A stretch of DNA of 64,000 nucleotides from Chitinophagaceae bacterium (GTDB lineage Bacteria > Bacteroidota > Bacteroidia > Chitinophagales > Chitinophagaceae), in NCBI GenBank assembly GCA_023957575.1, contig JAMLGU010000003.1, positions 124,001-188,000 on the forward strand, read 5' to 3'. Below are positions 1 to 9,288 of the stretch, piece by piece. The notes under the pieces are model-generated. The model had not been told where the DNA came from, did no database searches, and saw only the letters and a program-made list of their open reading frames with translations. Positions within the stretch are counted from its first letter, which is position 1. Every line of letters starts with the position of its first letter. Both the position numbers and the translations under genes were made by a program.

Positions 1-56
1 CTTGCTTCTGCTTTTGTCAAAATAGTTGCATTAAAATTTGGATCTGACAAATTTAT

Positions 57-596
57 TTATTCATTTACAAAAACTGAAAAAATAGTTGTACCATAGTTTT
101 TTTCAAAACTGTACTTTTCAAATGCTTTATAATCATTGCGAGGAGTATGCTCCAATACAAACCAACCTCCGGGCTTTAGTAATCCCTTCTCAATAATAAT
201 TTTCGGGAGTTCGTCAATAGTACTAAGGGCATAAGGCGGTCCTGCAAAAATAAAATCATACTGTTGATGACACCCCTCCATAAATTTAAAAACATCCATT
301 TTTATGAATTTGATATTTTCAATCATGAGTGTATTTGCAGTTTTTTTTATAAACTCAAACATTTGTGTGTCTTTTTCCACAATTGTGAGGTCTTCAGCTC
401 CACGACTTGCCAGTTCATAAGTAATACTGCCAGTGCCGCCAAATAAATCAAGTGTCTTCATCCCTTCAAAATCAAGCCGGTGTTGCATTACATTAAAAAG
501 CCCTTCTTTTGCCACATCGGTCGTAGGGCGGGTGTAAGGCATTTTTGCCGGCGGATTAATTTTTCTGCCACCATATTTTCCCGTTATGATTCGCAT
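57..596 (-). CDS. rsmD: 16S rRNA (guanine966-N2)-methyltransferase RsmD
   Basis: This protein would methylate N2 of G966 in 16S rRNA, using S-adenosylmethionine, during 30S assembly. The 179 residues fit the family length. The N-terminus (RIITGKYGGRKI) is typical, and the SAM-binding loop LDLFGGTGS lies at residues 49-57. The catalytic motif, normally (D/N)PPY, reads AGPPY at 118-122, so a glycine (codon GGA) replaces the acidic or amide residue. The start overlaps the end of the upstream DUF3822 gene by 13 nt, which indicates translational coupling. The family call is firm. Activity is less certain because of the motif change. Confidence 0.93.
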   Translation of the reverse strand: MRIITGKYGGRKINPPAKMPYTRPTTDVAKEGLFNVMQHRLDFEGMKTLDLFGGTGSITYELASRGAEDLTIVEKDTQMFEFIKKTANTLMIENIKFIKMDVFKFMEGCHQQYDFIFAGPPYALSTIDELPKIIIEKGLLKPGGWFVLEHTPRNDYKAFEKYSFEKNYGTTIFSVFVNE

Positions 597-1420
597 AATG
601 ACAACAGATTTAATGTCCTAAATAAATGAGGGGCAAAATCTATATTATTCTCTTTTATTTTCCATGAAGCGCTTTCAAATTCAATTATTAAAAAATACTG
701 ATACAGCGCTTTGTACAGTGAAGAATCCCTATCTATCAAACCTGAGATTTTAAGTACCAGTTCTCTCTGTTGTAAATCATGGGTTTCGCAAATCTTCAAT
801 AAATAAAACAACACATCATCAGGACTGGAGAAGTGATAGGACTGGGCTATCAATAATTTATTGCCTCTGGAAACAATCACATTAATATGATCATTCATAA
901 TATTTAGTGTAATATTCCCTCTACCCTTATCATCAGCCAGATTATTTAAGAACAAAGTTTTTAAATGAATTGGCTTAAATGTCCATCCTTCAGGGAAAGC
1001 TTCATGTAGCGGATAAGGAACAGAATAAATATTAGATAATGATAAACTACTAATCTGATTTTGCAAAACAATATCTGCAACATTATGGCTATTTAAGTAA
1101 AGCGCTGCATCAAAATCTTCAGTTGCTCTTTCTGTAGGCATCAAAACATTACTATTGCTGTCAATACAAAAATTTAGTTTAGAAAAATTTTGGTTTAAAT
1201 GCGTTTGCTCCTTAAGCAACTCCTGCAGTGAAGTGGCATAGGCAGCTTTTGAGGCATACCAGCCCAATTCCAACAAGTGGTGTTCATCAGTCGTTATAGC
1301 GTAACCAATATAGCCACTTCCTATCTGAACCGACAATATGGAATGGTGCGCTTCAATAACATCTGAATATGGTATATAAAATAATTTTTGCAATTGATTC
1401 GATTTTAAAATAATCAGCAA
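584..1420 (-). CDS. DUF3822 family protein
   Basis: This is a protein of about 278 residues with no known function. I place it in DUF3822, a Bacteroidota family commonly found next to rsmD, from its context and from the pattern of an actin/ASKHA-like fold (repeated strand segments such as ILSVQIGSGYIGYAI and ITLNIMNDHINVIVS). No signal peptide or membrane segment is visible. The first in-frame start is TTG at 1420. No ATG occurs until deep inside the protein, so the true start could be this TTG or a nearby one. It lies 24 nt after the HU-like gene and overlaps rsmD, consistent with one transcript. Confidence 0.75.
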   Translation of the reverse strand: MLIILKSNQLQKLFYIPYSDVIEAHHSILSVQIGSGYIGYAITTDEHHLLELGWYASKAAYATSLQELLKEQTHLNQNFSKLNFCIDSNSNVLMPTERATEDFDAALYLNSHNVADIVLQNQISSLSLSNIYSVPYPLHEAFPEGWTFKPIHLKTLFLNNLADDKGRGNITLNIMNDHINVIVSRGNKLLIAQSYHFSSPDDVLFYLLKICETHDLQQRELVLKISGLIDRDSSLYKALYQYFLIIEFESASWKIKENNIDFAPHLFRTLNLLSLCES

Positions 1421-1444
1421 AGATAGAAAAAGAACGAAAAGAAA

Positions 1445-2107
1445 CTATTTCGATTGGTAGGTTTCTGTTGGTTGGTTAATCACTGCTTTGTCTTTATTTC
1501 CAATGATAGAAAGTTTAAAACCACTCATTATAAAATACAACAATAGTAAGCCCAATCCAATAACCAGCAAATACCACATAACAGGATTTTTTATTTTTTG
1601 AGCAGATTCTCCAAAAGCTTTGTTTACTTTTTTTACCTCCAGTATTTCTTCCTTTATGATTGCATCATGCACAACATTGTCTCTAATTATTTTCTCAGCT
1701 TTTACCCCTGTAAATGGAGAAGCGAGCGTGCTTGCCGGCGTAAATTTAATTTGATCATTTTCTTTAAACAGTATCCCAACCGACTCCCAATCAACTTTTT
1801 CACCGCCATGTAGTTTTTGCTTCAATGATTCGATAAAATCATCAAATTGCAAAACCACTTCATTTTTAGGCTGTTGCATCTGCGAAGATAACCAGCTATA
1901 CAAATTATTTTGCTGATGGAGGTTTTCATTACACGCAATAGCAACCGAAGCGCCGGATGGCATAAAAAGCAAATCCCAGCCGGGTGCCTTAATTGATCGT
2001 TCTGAAAAATCAGACACTGCTTGTTTGGGCATGAGCACCAACGAACCGATACCGGGCAGGTTCAGGTATTTAAACTGAAATAGATACTGACTGAGTTGCT
2101 GATACAT
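1445..2107 (-). CDS. membrane-anchored HU-CCDC81-like protein
   Basis: The N-terminal 125 residues resemble the Bacteroidota HU-CCDC81 module. The LPGIGS turn at 17-22 matches the usual PGFGGF signature, and a second HU-like repeat lies around WESVGILF at 107-114. A charged linker follows, then one strongly hydrophobic segment at about 176-196 and a short polar tail. The predicted topology is a cytoplasmic HU-like domain tethered to the inner membrane. It starts 2 nt after the stop of the outer-membrane barrel gene and belongs to that transcript. The family is known mostly by prediction; binding of nucleic acid or a protein partner is inference. Confidence 0.65.
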   Translation of the reverse strand: MYQQLSQYLFQFKYLNLPGIGSLVLMPKQAVSDFSERSIKAPGWDLLFMPSGASVAIACNENLHQQNNLYSWLSSQMQQPKNEVVLQFDDFIESLKQKLHGGEKVDWESVGILFKENDQIKFTPASTLASPFTGVKAEKIIRDNVVHDAIIKEEILEVKKVNKAFGESAQKIKNPVMWYLLVIGLGLLLLYFIMSGFKLSIIGNKDKAVINQPTETYQSK

Positions 2108-2109
2108 AA

Positions 2110-3741
2110 TTATTTCTTTTGAGAGAACGAATATACAACTCCTCCCAGAAAATTAAATCCGTAAACAGGATATTGATTCCAGCGCTGATATTGCTGATTG
2201 AAGATATTGTTAAACTGCAACCATAACCCCAGCCCTTTATATACCTTCATTTCAGCTCCGAGGCTTATATCAAAAGCATCTTTCATCTTTAAAACCTGTC
2301 CTGTTTTTGAAAGAAAATGAGCGCCACCCAATCCTAAGGCATCTGCTTTAATCCAAAGGTCTTTCATAGCATTGTACCTTACCGAACCTTTTATTTCCAT
2401 TGGCGATAATCCCCATGCTTTTGCATTATCCTTCAAGCCCGAAAATGTATTGGCTGTAACTCCGGCCAGCAAAGAAAACTGCTCTGCAACATTGTACCCA
2501 ACCTCTCCTCCCAATGTCATAATATTCATTTTGCGCTCTCTTACTATTTGAAAAGATTTTCCATCTCCCGAAGGTGAAATATCATTGAGATACAAAGGCT
2601 GGTTCTTTACATTATTAACCCCAATTTTTGCGCTATAGGAAAAATGGTTTGACAATGATCCCTTTACTCCTCCATACAATTCTGTGATTGTAGTATTGAA
2701 CAAGGTATCGGGGCTCCATAGCCAGGGATTTGTTTCTGCAAAATATTGATAGGTATTCTTTTTGACCCTTCCTTCAAATCCGCCTAATATGGTAAACCGC
2801 TGATCGGCTGTACCCACCTGAGCCTTCACTGCCGGTAACATTACAAATCTTGAATTATCCCATGAGGGACGGATTCCGGCATCTACACTAAAGGTTGGAC
2901 TCTTATATTGCACCACCGGTTGAATATATAAAACAGCCGTTTTCGAATTATTCTGATTTGTTGCTTTTAAAACAGTATAATCATAACCGAAAGCTAATTT
3001 TGCGGCAAAGGCATCATTTATTTTTTTTGAAAAAGGAAGACCAATTGCAAAACTTCTTTCAATTGCTTTGTGGTTATCTGCAAATAAATCAATTTTCAGT
3101 TCGGGCGAATAATCAATTCCTAAGGCATTGGCCGACACATTTCTTATACCGGTTCTTATTTTAAAAGTTTGGAACTCCTGATGTAATGAATCTAAAGGGA
3201 TAGTTAATGTTTCAGGCTCGAAGCCATATTTTTTTGTTTTAAAATTATTGGCTTCCACACTCCCACTCCACTCCAGAACCGGTGTCTTATAAAATCCAGC
3301 AGCCTTGGCATCAAACTTGCGATAATCCTGATACTGTCGTTTCCCTTCGGAAGATGTGTATTTACCATAAATATTTAAGCCGCTTGTCTTACCATCTCCA
3401 AAAGACAGCCCTGCCTGCGCAAAAGGTGTATTCAGATTGCCATATCCCAATTTTATGTAGCTGCTGTTACTCCATTGATGCTCGTCAATGGCCAATGTGA
3501 GCGGCCTTAATAATCCAGGGCGATAGGCAAATTCAAGATTTTGATTTGGAATATTGTATTGCAATTTAGGCTTCTCACCTTCAGGTGCAGCCGGTGATGC
3601 GGTAATATTAATTTTATTTAACCCTTTTAACTTAGGATTATACTCCGAAACAATATCCACCGTGCTCTTATCCGTTTTTTGTTGAGCAAATACATATACT
3701 TGAAATAATAGCATCAACAATATCAGAAAAACTTTATTCAT
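2110..3741 (-). CDS. outer-membrane beta-barrel protein (TonB-receptor-like, no plug)
   Basis: A signal peptide (about 1-19, ending VFAQQ) is followed by alternating amphipathic strands through to the C-terminus, which ends in an aromatic-rich final strand (GGVVYSFSQKK), as in outer-membrane barrels. At 543 residues it is shorter than TonB-dependent receptors, and no plug domain or TonB box is evident. Proteins of this type are often labelled TonB-dependent receptor in Bacteroidota because the strands resemble the receptor barrel. It follows the large TPR gene by 37 nt and precedes the HU-like gene by 2 nt. The TPR protein is a plausible periplasmic partner. The transported substrate is unknown. 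Confidence 0.75.
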   Translation of the reverse strand: MNKVFLILLMLLFQVYVFAQQKTDKSTVDIVSEYNPKLKGLNKINITASPAAPEGEKPKLQYNIPNQNLEFAYRPGLLRPLTLAIDEHQWSNSSYIKLGYGNLNTPFAQAGLSFGDGKTSGLNIYGKYTSSEGKRQYQDYRKFDAKAAGFYKTPVLEWSGSVEANNFKTKKYGFEPETLTIPLDSLHQEFQTFKIRTGIRNVSANALGIDYSPELKIDLFADNHKAIERSFAIGLPFSKKINDAFAAKLAFGYDYTVLKATNQNNSKTAVLYIQPVVQYKSPTFSVDAGIRPSWDNSRFVMLPAVKAQVGTADQRFTILGGFEGRVKKNTYQYFAETNPWLWSPDTLFNTTITELYGGVKGSLSNHFSYSAKIGVNNVKNQPLYLNDISPSGDGKSFQIVRERKMNIMTLGGEVGYNVAEQFSLLAGVTANTFSGLKDNAKAWGLSPMEIKGSVRYNAMKDLWIKADALGLGGAHFLSKTGQVLKMKDAFDISLGAEMKVYKGLGLWLQFNNIFNQQYQRWNQYPVYGFNFLGGVVYSFSQKK

Positions 3742-3778
3742 CCCTTTGAAATTATTTCTTATTAATTATTTTAAAATT

Positions 3779-6700
3779 CTATTTTTTCTCGGCAGCAATC
3801 ACTTGTTGCAATTTGGTTTTAGCTTCTGCCTTTAATGTTTCATCAATACCGTTTTCAACTACACTTTTATAAGTAGCTTTTGCATTGAAGTAATCCTTTT
3901 GCCTGAAATAAATATCACCCAGTAGCAAATAAGATTTTGTAACCCAATATCCATAAGAGCCCGATTTGTTTATCGTTTCAAATGCAGCTTTTTCCGCATC
4001 AGTCAGTTTGTTTTGATCAAACAAAATCGCTGCGATACCATATCTTGCTTCTGCTGCCAAAGCCGCTTTGTTTTGCGTAATCACAGCATTATAACTTTTA
4101 ATTGCTTCTTCAAAATTTTTATTCTCTTGAGCTGCTTTCCCAATAACCAGATTGGCCAGGGCTTTATCATCGGTACTAACCGCCGTGCCCGCCAGCAATT
4201 CTCTTGCATTGGCAAGCGCCTCATTCCATTTTTGCAGTTGATATCTGCTTCTCAACAAACCACGTGCCGCTTCTGCTTTATTTTCGGAACCGGAGGCAAG
4301 AGAAGATAGTAGCTGGTAATACCGTTCTGCTTTTACATAATCTTTCTTTTCAAAATAATAAATAGATGCAACATTCAGCACCGCTTTTTCGGCAAACTGA
4401 TTGGGCGCTTTGGCAGCCACGGCTTCATAGCCGAAAAGCGCTTTATCCCAGTCTTTTCTACCATGAAAAATTTCGCTTTTATAATATTGTGCATGTAGTG
4501 TATAGGCTCCCTGAGGATACTGTTTCAGGTAATTTTCAAATGCAACAAGAGCTTCATCCATATTTCCATCCTCATATTTTGTCTCGGCAATACTATAGCT
4601 GAGTGAATCGGCAGCATTGACCGAAATACTCTTTCCTATATTTTTCATATAACCAATATATTCGTCAGATTTACCTTCTTCCACATAAATTCTTCTGATA
4701 TCATCTAATGCATCAGTTGATTCTTCGGTGTTAGGATATTTTTTAACTAAAGTTTGATACGTGTCCAAAGCCTCTTTGTTTTTATCCAGATTATAATAAG
4801 CTGTACCTAAAGTATAATACGCCCTTGGCTTGTAAGCATCTGTGGCAGTGGATTGTATTACTTTTTGTAAATAAGGAATTGCATCTGAAAATTTTTCACT
4901 ACTCATGTAAGTAAGCGCTATTTCCATGTTGGCATCATCCTGCAAATCGGTTTTAGGATATTTACGTAAAATCTCATTCATCAATCCAATCTTGTCCTTA
5001 GGATTTTTTATTCCATCTATCATGGCGCTTTGGTAGGTGGCATAATCGGCGGCAGGCCAGTTATTATCTATGATCGTTTTATAAATTGCTTTTGCTTTAG
5101 TATAATTTTTCAGCATGTAATAACTGTCGCCCGTTCTCAAATAAGCATCTCTTTGTAAATCACTGCGGGTATTACCACTACCCACCGGTTCAAAGTTTTG
5201 CAGCGCCAGATTGTAGGCTTCTTTTTTGAGATAAGCATAACCCAGGTTATATTTTGCTGTAGTGGCATTAGCCTCTCCATTGGCGGGAGCACCGTCCTGC
5301 AAATAATTATTCAAAAACTGAATTGCATTGTCATTATTATTCTGCCGGTAGGCAATTTCACCCTTCCAGAAATAGATAAGCGCTTTCAGGTTGTTATCAG
5401 AACTGTTTTGAAGTGCACGGTCTAACAATCTGTCTGCCTCAAGCAACAGGCCATCATTTATAAGTTCGGTAGCTCGACCAAAATAAACTCTCGAAATCAA
5501 TAGTCTTGTTTGAGATGTAGGATTTTTTATTTCTTCCAAAACATTAAGCGCATCTTTATAATTATTTGTGTTTGCAAGCGCTGCTACAAGCAGTTCTTTT
5601 GCCTCAACATTATATACAGACATGGGGTATTCTCTAACAAAATTTCTCAAGCCATTCAATGCTTCATTTTGATATCCTAAATCGTAGGACAGTTTTGCAT
5701 ATTGAAACTTAGAAATTTCCTTTTGTTCGTTGTTACTGCTATTGGAGGCGCAAAATAAAAAAGCACTTCTGGCATTGGCCTTTTGTCCTGTTTTCAGGTA
5801 GGCATCTCCCAACAGATACATAGCATGCTGGCTCAAGGCATCTTCGCCACCGCTCAGTTGCTTAAAACCTTCAATAGCTTTTTGAAAATCATTTGCTCTG
5901 TAATAAGAATAGGATAGTTCATAAATATCTTCTCTGGTTACTTTATTCGATTTGGAAACATACTCCTGAAGGTAGGGCAATGCTTTAGCAAACTCTTTTA
6001 ACTCAAAATGGGTGTGGCCAATCATCTGCCTGAGTTGCAGGTCATACATTTGGGTATTGCCCATTTTCAATTTTCCTTCTGCATATTGGATGGATTTTTG
6101 TTTGTCTCCCTGCAAATAATAAACCTGAGCAATATAATAAGGCGCTACTGATGAAAATTCAGGATGCCCTTCAATAAGTAACAGGCTGTTTAACGCATCT
6201 GTATAATTACCTTCTTTGAAGGCAATCAATCCATAATAATAATTAGCTGCATAATAATCTACTGATTGGGTGTTGTTTTTTACAGTATATAAGAGTGGTT
6301 TTGCCTGCGCATAATCATCCAGAAAGAAATAGGAATAGCCTTTATGAAATTGAAAAGAAAATAACTGATCAGCTTCAATATTTGAAACATCTGTCATTTT
6401 ATAATTTTCAAGCGCTTCTTTAAAGTTTTGGTGTCTGAAAAAATACTCTCCCAAATAAAAACTCATTCCTTCTACTCTTGCCTCATTTTTTGAAAGAAAT
6501 ATATAATTTTCAGCTCTTGTAACTGCCAGGTCTTCATTTTGCATCAACCCACAAACGATATCGTAAAACTCAATTTCCTGCACGGTTACCGGGTAGTTAG
6601 ATGAAATGTTTTTTTGCAAATCTTTACTCAGCTCTCTGAACAAAGGATAAGCCAGACTATATTCTTTTTTCTGAAAATAGTCCTTTGCCTCCTTAAACCT

Positions 6701-6790
6701 CGCATCCGGATCATTGATAAAGGCGGTTGGTTGGGCCATTGAATAAAAAAAAACCGAAAAGGATATTATTATTAATAGAAGACTTTTCAT
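3779..6790 (-). CDS. large periplasmic tetratricopeptide-repeat protein
   Basis: This is a protein of about 1003 residues made almost entirely of TPR-like helical pairs. Repeats with YxxA/G-Y-x-K patterns can be seen from residue 40 to the end (for example ALPYLQEYVSKSNK and YAKLSYDLGYQNEAL). I chose the ATG at 6790 because MKSLLLIIISFSVFFYSMAQ there is a clean signal peptide; an upstream in-frame start at 6853 would add 21 residues. The protein probably acts as a periplasmic scaffold. It is the first gene of the leftward cluster with the barrel, HU-like, DUF3822 and rsmD genes. A YfgC/BamD-like role in envelope assembly would be inference only. Confidence 0.85.
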   Translation of the reverse strand: MKSLLLIIISFSVFFYSMAQPTAFINDPDARFKEAKDYFQKKEYSLAYPLFRELSKDLQKNISSNYPVTVQEIEFYDIVCGLMQNEDLAVTRAENYIFLSKNEARVEGMSFYLGEYFFRHQNFKEALENYKMTDVSNIEADQLFSFQFHKGYSYFFLDDYAQAKPLLYTVKNNTQSVDYYAANYYYGLIAFKEGNYTDALNSLLLIEGHPEFSSVAPYYIAQVYYLQGDKQKSIQYAEGKLKMGNTQMYDLQLRQMIGHTHFELKEFAKALPYLQEYVSKSNKVTREDIYELSYSYYRANDFQKAIEGFKQLSGGEDALSQHAMYLLGDAYLKTGQKANARSAFLFCASNSSNNEQKEISKFQYAKLSYDLGYQNEALNGLRNFVREYPMSVYNVEAKELLVAALANTNNYKDALNVLEEIKNPTSQTRLLISRVYFGRATELINDGLLLEADRLLDRALQNSSDNNLKALIYFWKGEIAYRQNNNDNAIQFLNNYLQDGAPANGEANATTAKYNLGYAYLKKEAYNLALQNFEPVGSGNTRSDLQRDAYLRTGDSYYMLKNYTKAKAIYKTIIDNNWPAADYATYQSAMIDGIKNPKDKIGLMNEILRKYPKTDLQDDANMEIALTYMSSEKFSDAIPYLQKVIQSTATDAYKPRAYYTLGTAYYNLDKNKEALDTYQTLVKKYPNTEESTDALDDIRRIYVEEGKSDEYIGYMKNIGKSISVNAADSLSYSIAETKYEDGNMDEALVAFENYLKQYPQGAYTLHAQYYKSEIFHGRKDWDKALFGYEAVAAKAPNQFAEKAVLNVASIYYFEKKDYVKAERYYQLLSSLASGSENKAEAARGLLRSRYQLQKWNEALANARELLAGTAVSTDDKALANLVIGKAAQENKNFEEAIKSYNAVITQNKAALAAEARYGIAAILFDQNKLTDAEKAAFETINKSGSYGYWVTKSYLLLGDIYFRQKDYFNAKATYKSVVENGIDETLKAEAKTKLQQVIAAEKK

Positions 6791-6913
6791 GTTACCGATA
6801 GAATATTTATTTAATAAAATCAACATTGCGAATATTGTAAATATTTTTACCAATTCAAAGGATTCCTTTGCAACAGGTGTGGATAAGTAGGTAATAAAGG
6901 GCTAATTTAACAT

Positions 6914-6945
6914 TTTGTTGGTAGATGATTTTATCATTATGTTTG
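6914..6945 (+). promoter_or_regulatory. Bacteroidota-type promoter for the doxX gene
   Basis: TTTG at 6914-6917 is separated by exactly 20 nt from TATGTTTG at 6938-6945. This matches the -33/-7 consensus known for the Bacteroidota housekeeping sigma factor (TTTG and TAnnTTTG). Transcription would start near 6950, about 20 nt before the doxX ATG. Confidence 0.75.
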
Positions 6946-6971
6946 TTACCTAAAAAATAGCAGGTTATTTT

Positions 6972-7382
6972 ATGAAGTTATTAAGTAGTAAACATTCTGA
7001 GGCAGGTGTAAGCTTTTCTCTCTTATTGCTCAGATTTAGCGCCGGCGCTACCTTATTGGTAAATCATGGACTGAAAAAAATTACCGGATTTAATGAAATT
7101 CTGGAAAAGGGTTTTTTTGATCCTATTGGAATCGGGTCAAAAGCATCTCTATACCTGATTACATTTGCTGAGGTTTTCTGTGCCATTTTGATTATTTTTG
7201 GCTTATTGACCCGCCTGGCCACCATTCCATTGATTATAGGAATGAGTGTGATTGTTTTTTTGGTAAGTAAAGGCGATATCTTTGGGCAGGCCGAACTACC
7301 CGCTATATATCTGGCTATATTTATTGCGCTGCTTATCTCAGGTCCGGGTAGATACAGCCTCGATCGCATGATTGGTAAATAA
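6972..7382 (+). CDS. DoxX family membrane protein
   Basis: This is a small integral membrane protein of 136 residues with four hydrophobic segments (about 15-35, 55-75, 78-95, 105-125). The start of the first helix, LLRFSAGATLLVNHGLKK, is typical of the DoxX/DoxD family. DoxX proteins are associated with redox or thiol stress at the membrane, but the biochemical role here is unknown. A well-formed promoter lies just upstream. The gene is followed after 6 nt by a thioesterase gene and probably co-transcribed with it. Confidence 0.85.
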   Translation: MKLLSSKHSEAGVSFSLLLLRFSAGATLLVNHGLKKITGFNEILEKGFFDPIGIGSKASLYLITFAEVFCAILIIFGLLTRLATIPLIIGMSVIVFLVSKGDIFGQAELPAIYLAIFIALLISGPGRYSLDRMIGK

Positions 7383-7388
7383 TTATTT

Positions 7389-7802
7389 ATGTACACATAC
7401 GAAACCAAGATAAGAGTTCGCTATGCCGAAACCGACCAAATGGGAGTGGTTTATCATAGTAATTATTTTCAATACTTTGAAGTAGTGAGAGCCGAATCAA
7501 TACGAAGTATGGGGATAACCTATTCTGATATGGAGCAGATGGGAATCATCATGCCGGTAGTGGAGGTGAAATGCAAGTATATTAAGCCTGCCTTATATGA
7601 TGACTTATTAACCATAAAACTGATTTTAAATCATTTGCCAACAGACCATAAAATTACTTTTCATAGCGAGGTGTTTAATGAAAAAAATGAGTTGCTGGCT
7701 ATCGGCCATGTAGTGTTATATTTTATGGAGGCAAAAACAATGAAGAAAACAAAAATGCCAGAAACCCTTTATCATAAACTGGAACCCTATTTTGTGCAAT
7801 AG
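7389..7802 (+). CDS. acyl-CoA thioesterase, YbgC/4-hydroxybenzoyl-CoA thioesterase family
   Basis: This is a hot-dog-fold thioesterase of 137 residues. The active-site region AETDQMGVVYHSNYFQYFE (about 12-30) is characteristic of the YbgC/FadM group, with Asp in the helix cap followed by VYHSNY. Such enzymes hydrolyse acyl-CoA thioesters in the cytoplasm; the exact chain specificity cannot be read from sequence. The stop codon TAG shares its G with the GTG start of the next gene, so the two genes are translationally coupled. Confidence 0.88.
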   Translation: MYTYETKIRVRYAETDQMGVVYHSNYFQYFEVVRAESIRSMGITYSDMEQMGIIMPVVEVKCKYIKPALYDDLLTIKLILNHLPTDHKITFHSEVFNEKNELLAIGHVVLYFMEAKTMKKTKMPETLYHKLEPYFVQ

Positions 7803-8797
7803 TGGAAAATTATAGCCAAATAATTGAAACAGAACCAGCGAACAACGTAGTATATCCTCCCAAATATTTGGCAGAACAGGGTTCGATTACTGCCACGATT
7901 TACCGGTCGCTACTGAGTATTTTCTTTTTCCTGGGAGTAGGTTATTTCTTTTTTCAAAGAATAGATATCATCCTCATTCTTACCGCCATCATTTTATTTC
8001 ATGAAGCCGGCCACTATTTTGCTATGCGCTATTATCATTATGCAGATTTGGGTATTTTTTTTATTCCGATATTAGGCGCTTTTGTTTCGGGTAGTAAAAG
8101 AGAAGTGAGCCAAAAACAAAATGCTGTAATACTGATGGCAGGGCCATTGCCCGGAATTATTCTGGGCCTCATTCTTTACTTTATCGATAAAAATATGGAT
8201 GGCGGATGGTATTGGGGCGATATATCGGTTTATTACGTGTCCATTCTGCTTCTTTTTCTTAACTTATTTAATCTGCTCCCTGTTTATCCACTTGACGGCG
8301 GTCAGTTGCTCAATAGAGTTTTTTTAGACGAAGAAGGACTTTGGAGCAATATTTTTGTATGGCTATCTGCCATTGGTTTTGCAGTGCTGGCCTTCATTAG
8401 CGGTTTATACATACTTTTGCTTTTACCCTTGATGATTGTTTTTCGGCATGTAGGTACTAATCGTCATTTAGCCCTCGAAAAAGAATTGCTGGAAGAAGGA
8501 TTTGATTTAGATACCTCTTATGAGGATTTGTCGGATGAAAAATATTGGACAATTAGAGCAGTAATTGTAAGAAACCTTCCGACCTTTGCGGGTGTAGAAG
8601 CAGGGCCGCCATACCAATATGATGTCAAAGAAGAAAAGATTGCACAAGAGGTGGAAGATGTGCTGCAAAGAAATTTACTTCTTGATATCTCAATGTTCGA
8701 AAAGGTGGCGCTGGCAATCATTTGGATATTAGCGCTTTGCAGTCCAATCATCTTTAATATTGACTTGAATTTCTTAAAGAATTTTTTACAATTTTGA
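7802..8797 (+). CDS. site-2-protease-like M50 family membrane metalloprotease
   Basis: This is an intramembrane zinc metalloprotease of 331 residues. HEAGH at 67-71 supplies the zinc-binding histidines, and the second ligand motif LDGGQ has Asp at 165. Several transmembrane segments surround these motifs, and a further hydrophobic helix occurs at the C-terminus (about 298-318). No PDZ domain is apparent. Members cleave membrane proteins such as anti-sigma factors; the substrate here is unknown. The start codon is GTG, overlapping the thioesterase stop by one base. Confidence 0.88.
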   Translation: MENYSQIIETEPANNVVYPPKYLAEQGSITATIYRSLLSIFFFLGVGYFFFQRIDIILILTAIILFHEAGHYFAMRYYHYADLGIFFIPILGAFVSGSKREVSQKQNAVILMAGPLPGIILGLILYFIDKNMDGGWYWGDISVYYVSILLLFLNLFNLLPVYPLDGGQLLNRVFLDEEGLWSNIFVWLSAIGFAVLAFISGLYILLLLPLMIVFRHVGTNRHLALEKELLEEGFDLDTSYEDLSDEKYWTIRAVIVRNLPTFAGVEAGPPYQYDVKEEKIAQEVEDVLQRNLLLDISMFEKVALAIIWILALCSPIIFNIDLNFLKNFLQF

Positions 8798-8817
8798 TTT
8801 TTTAAAATAAAATACAC

Positions 8818-9195
8818 ATGAAAATAGCAAAAGGACATCAGCCCGTAATGCCTTATCTGATTTTGAAAAACGCCGAAGGTTTTATTGACTTTACCAAAAA
8901 AGTATTTAATGCTTCGGAAGTTTATAAAGGTTATGATGAAGAAAACCCCAACCAGATTGTTCATGCCGAAGTGCAGATAAACGGATGTAATATAATGATG
9001 GCAGATGTAACGGAAGATTTTGACACGGCCAATGCCAATTTGTTTATTTATGTTGATGATGCTGATGAAACCTACCAACTGGCGCTTCAAAATGGCGCTA
9101 CCGTAGTCAATGAAATAGCCGACCAGAGTTATGGACGTGGCGGGGGCGTGAAAGACCCCTGGGGAAATGTATGGTGGATTTCTTCAATGATCTAA
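8818..9195 (+). CDS. VOC (glyoxalase/bleomycin-resistance-like) family protein, PhnB-type
   Basis: This 125-residue protein is a single VOC domain built of two beta-alpha-beta-beta-beta modules. It begins with the PhnB-like pattern YLILKNAEGFIDFTKKVF and ends with GRGGGVKDPWGNVWWISS, where the DPWGNVW signature is diagnostic. Members bind divalent metals and include dioxygenases, lyases and resistance proteins, so the substrate cannot be named. It begins 20 nt after the M50 protease gene and may be read through from it. Confidence 0.88.
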   Translation: MKIAKGHQPVMPYLILKNAEGFIDFTKKVFNASEVYKGYDEENPNQIVHAEVQINGCNIMMADVTEDFDTANANLFIYVDDADETYQLALQNGATVVNEIADQSYGRGGGVKDPWGNVWWISSMI

Positions 9196-9288
9196 TTTTT
9201 AAATTATTTTTTGCACCTCCGACAACTTCACATTTTAATACCTTTAGTGCTTGTTAAGTTTATTTAATTTTTTCTCAATTACTTTTTT

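Noticed and set aside
1..50. Possible start of another minus-strand gene (LSDPNFNATILTKAEA from a TTG)
   Set aside because: Only about 16 codons are inside the window and no family can be recognised.
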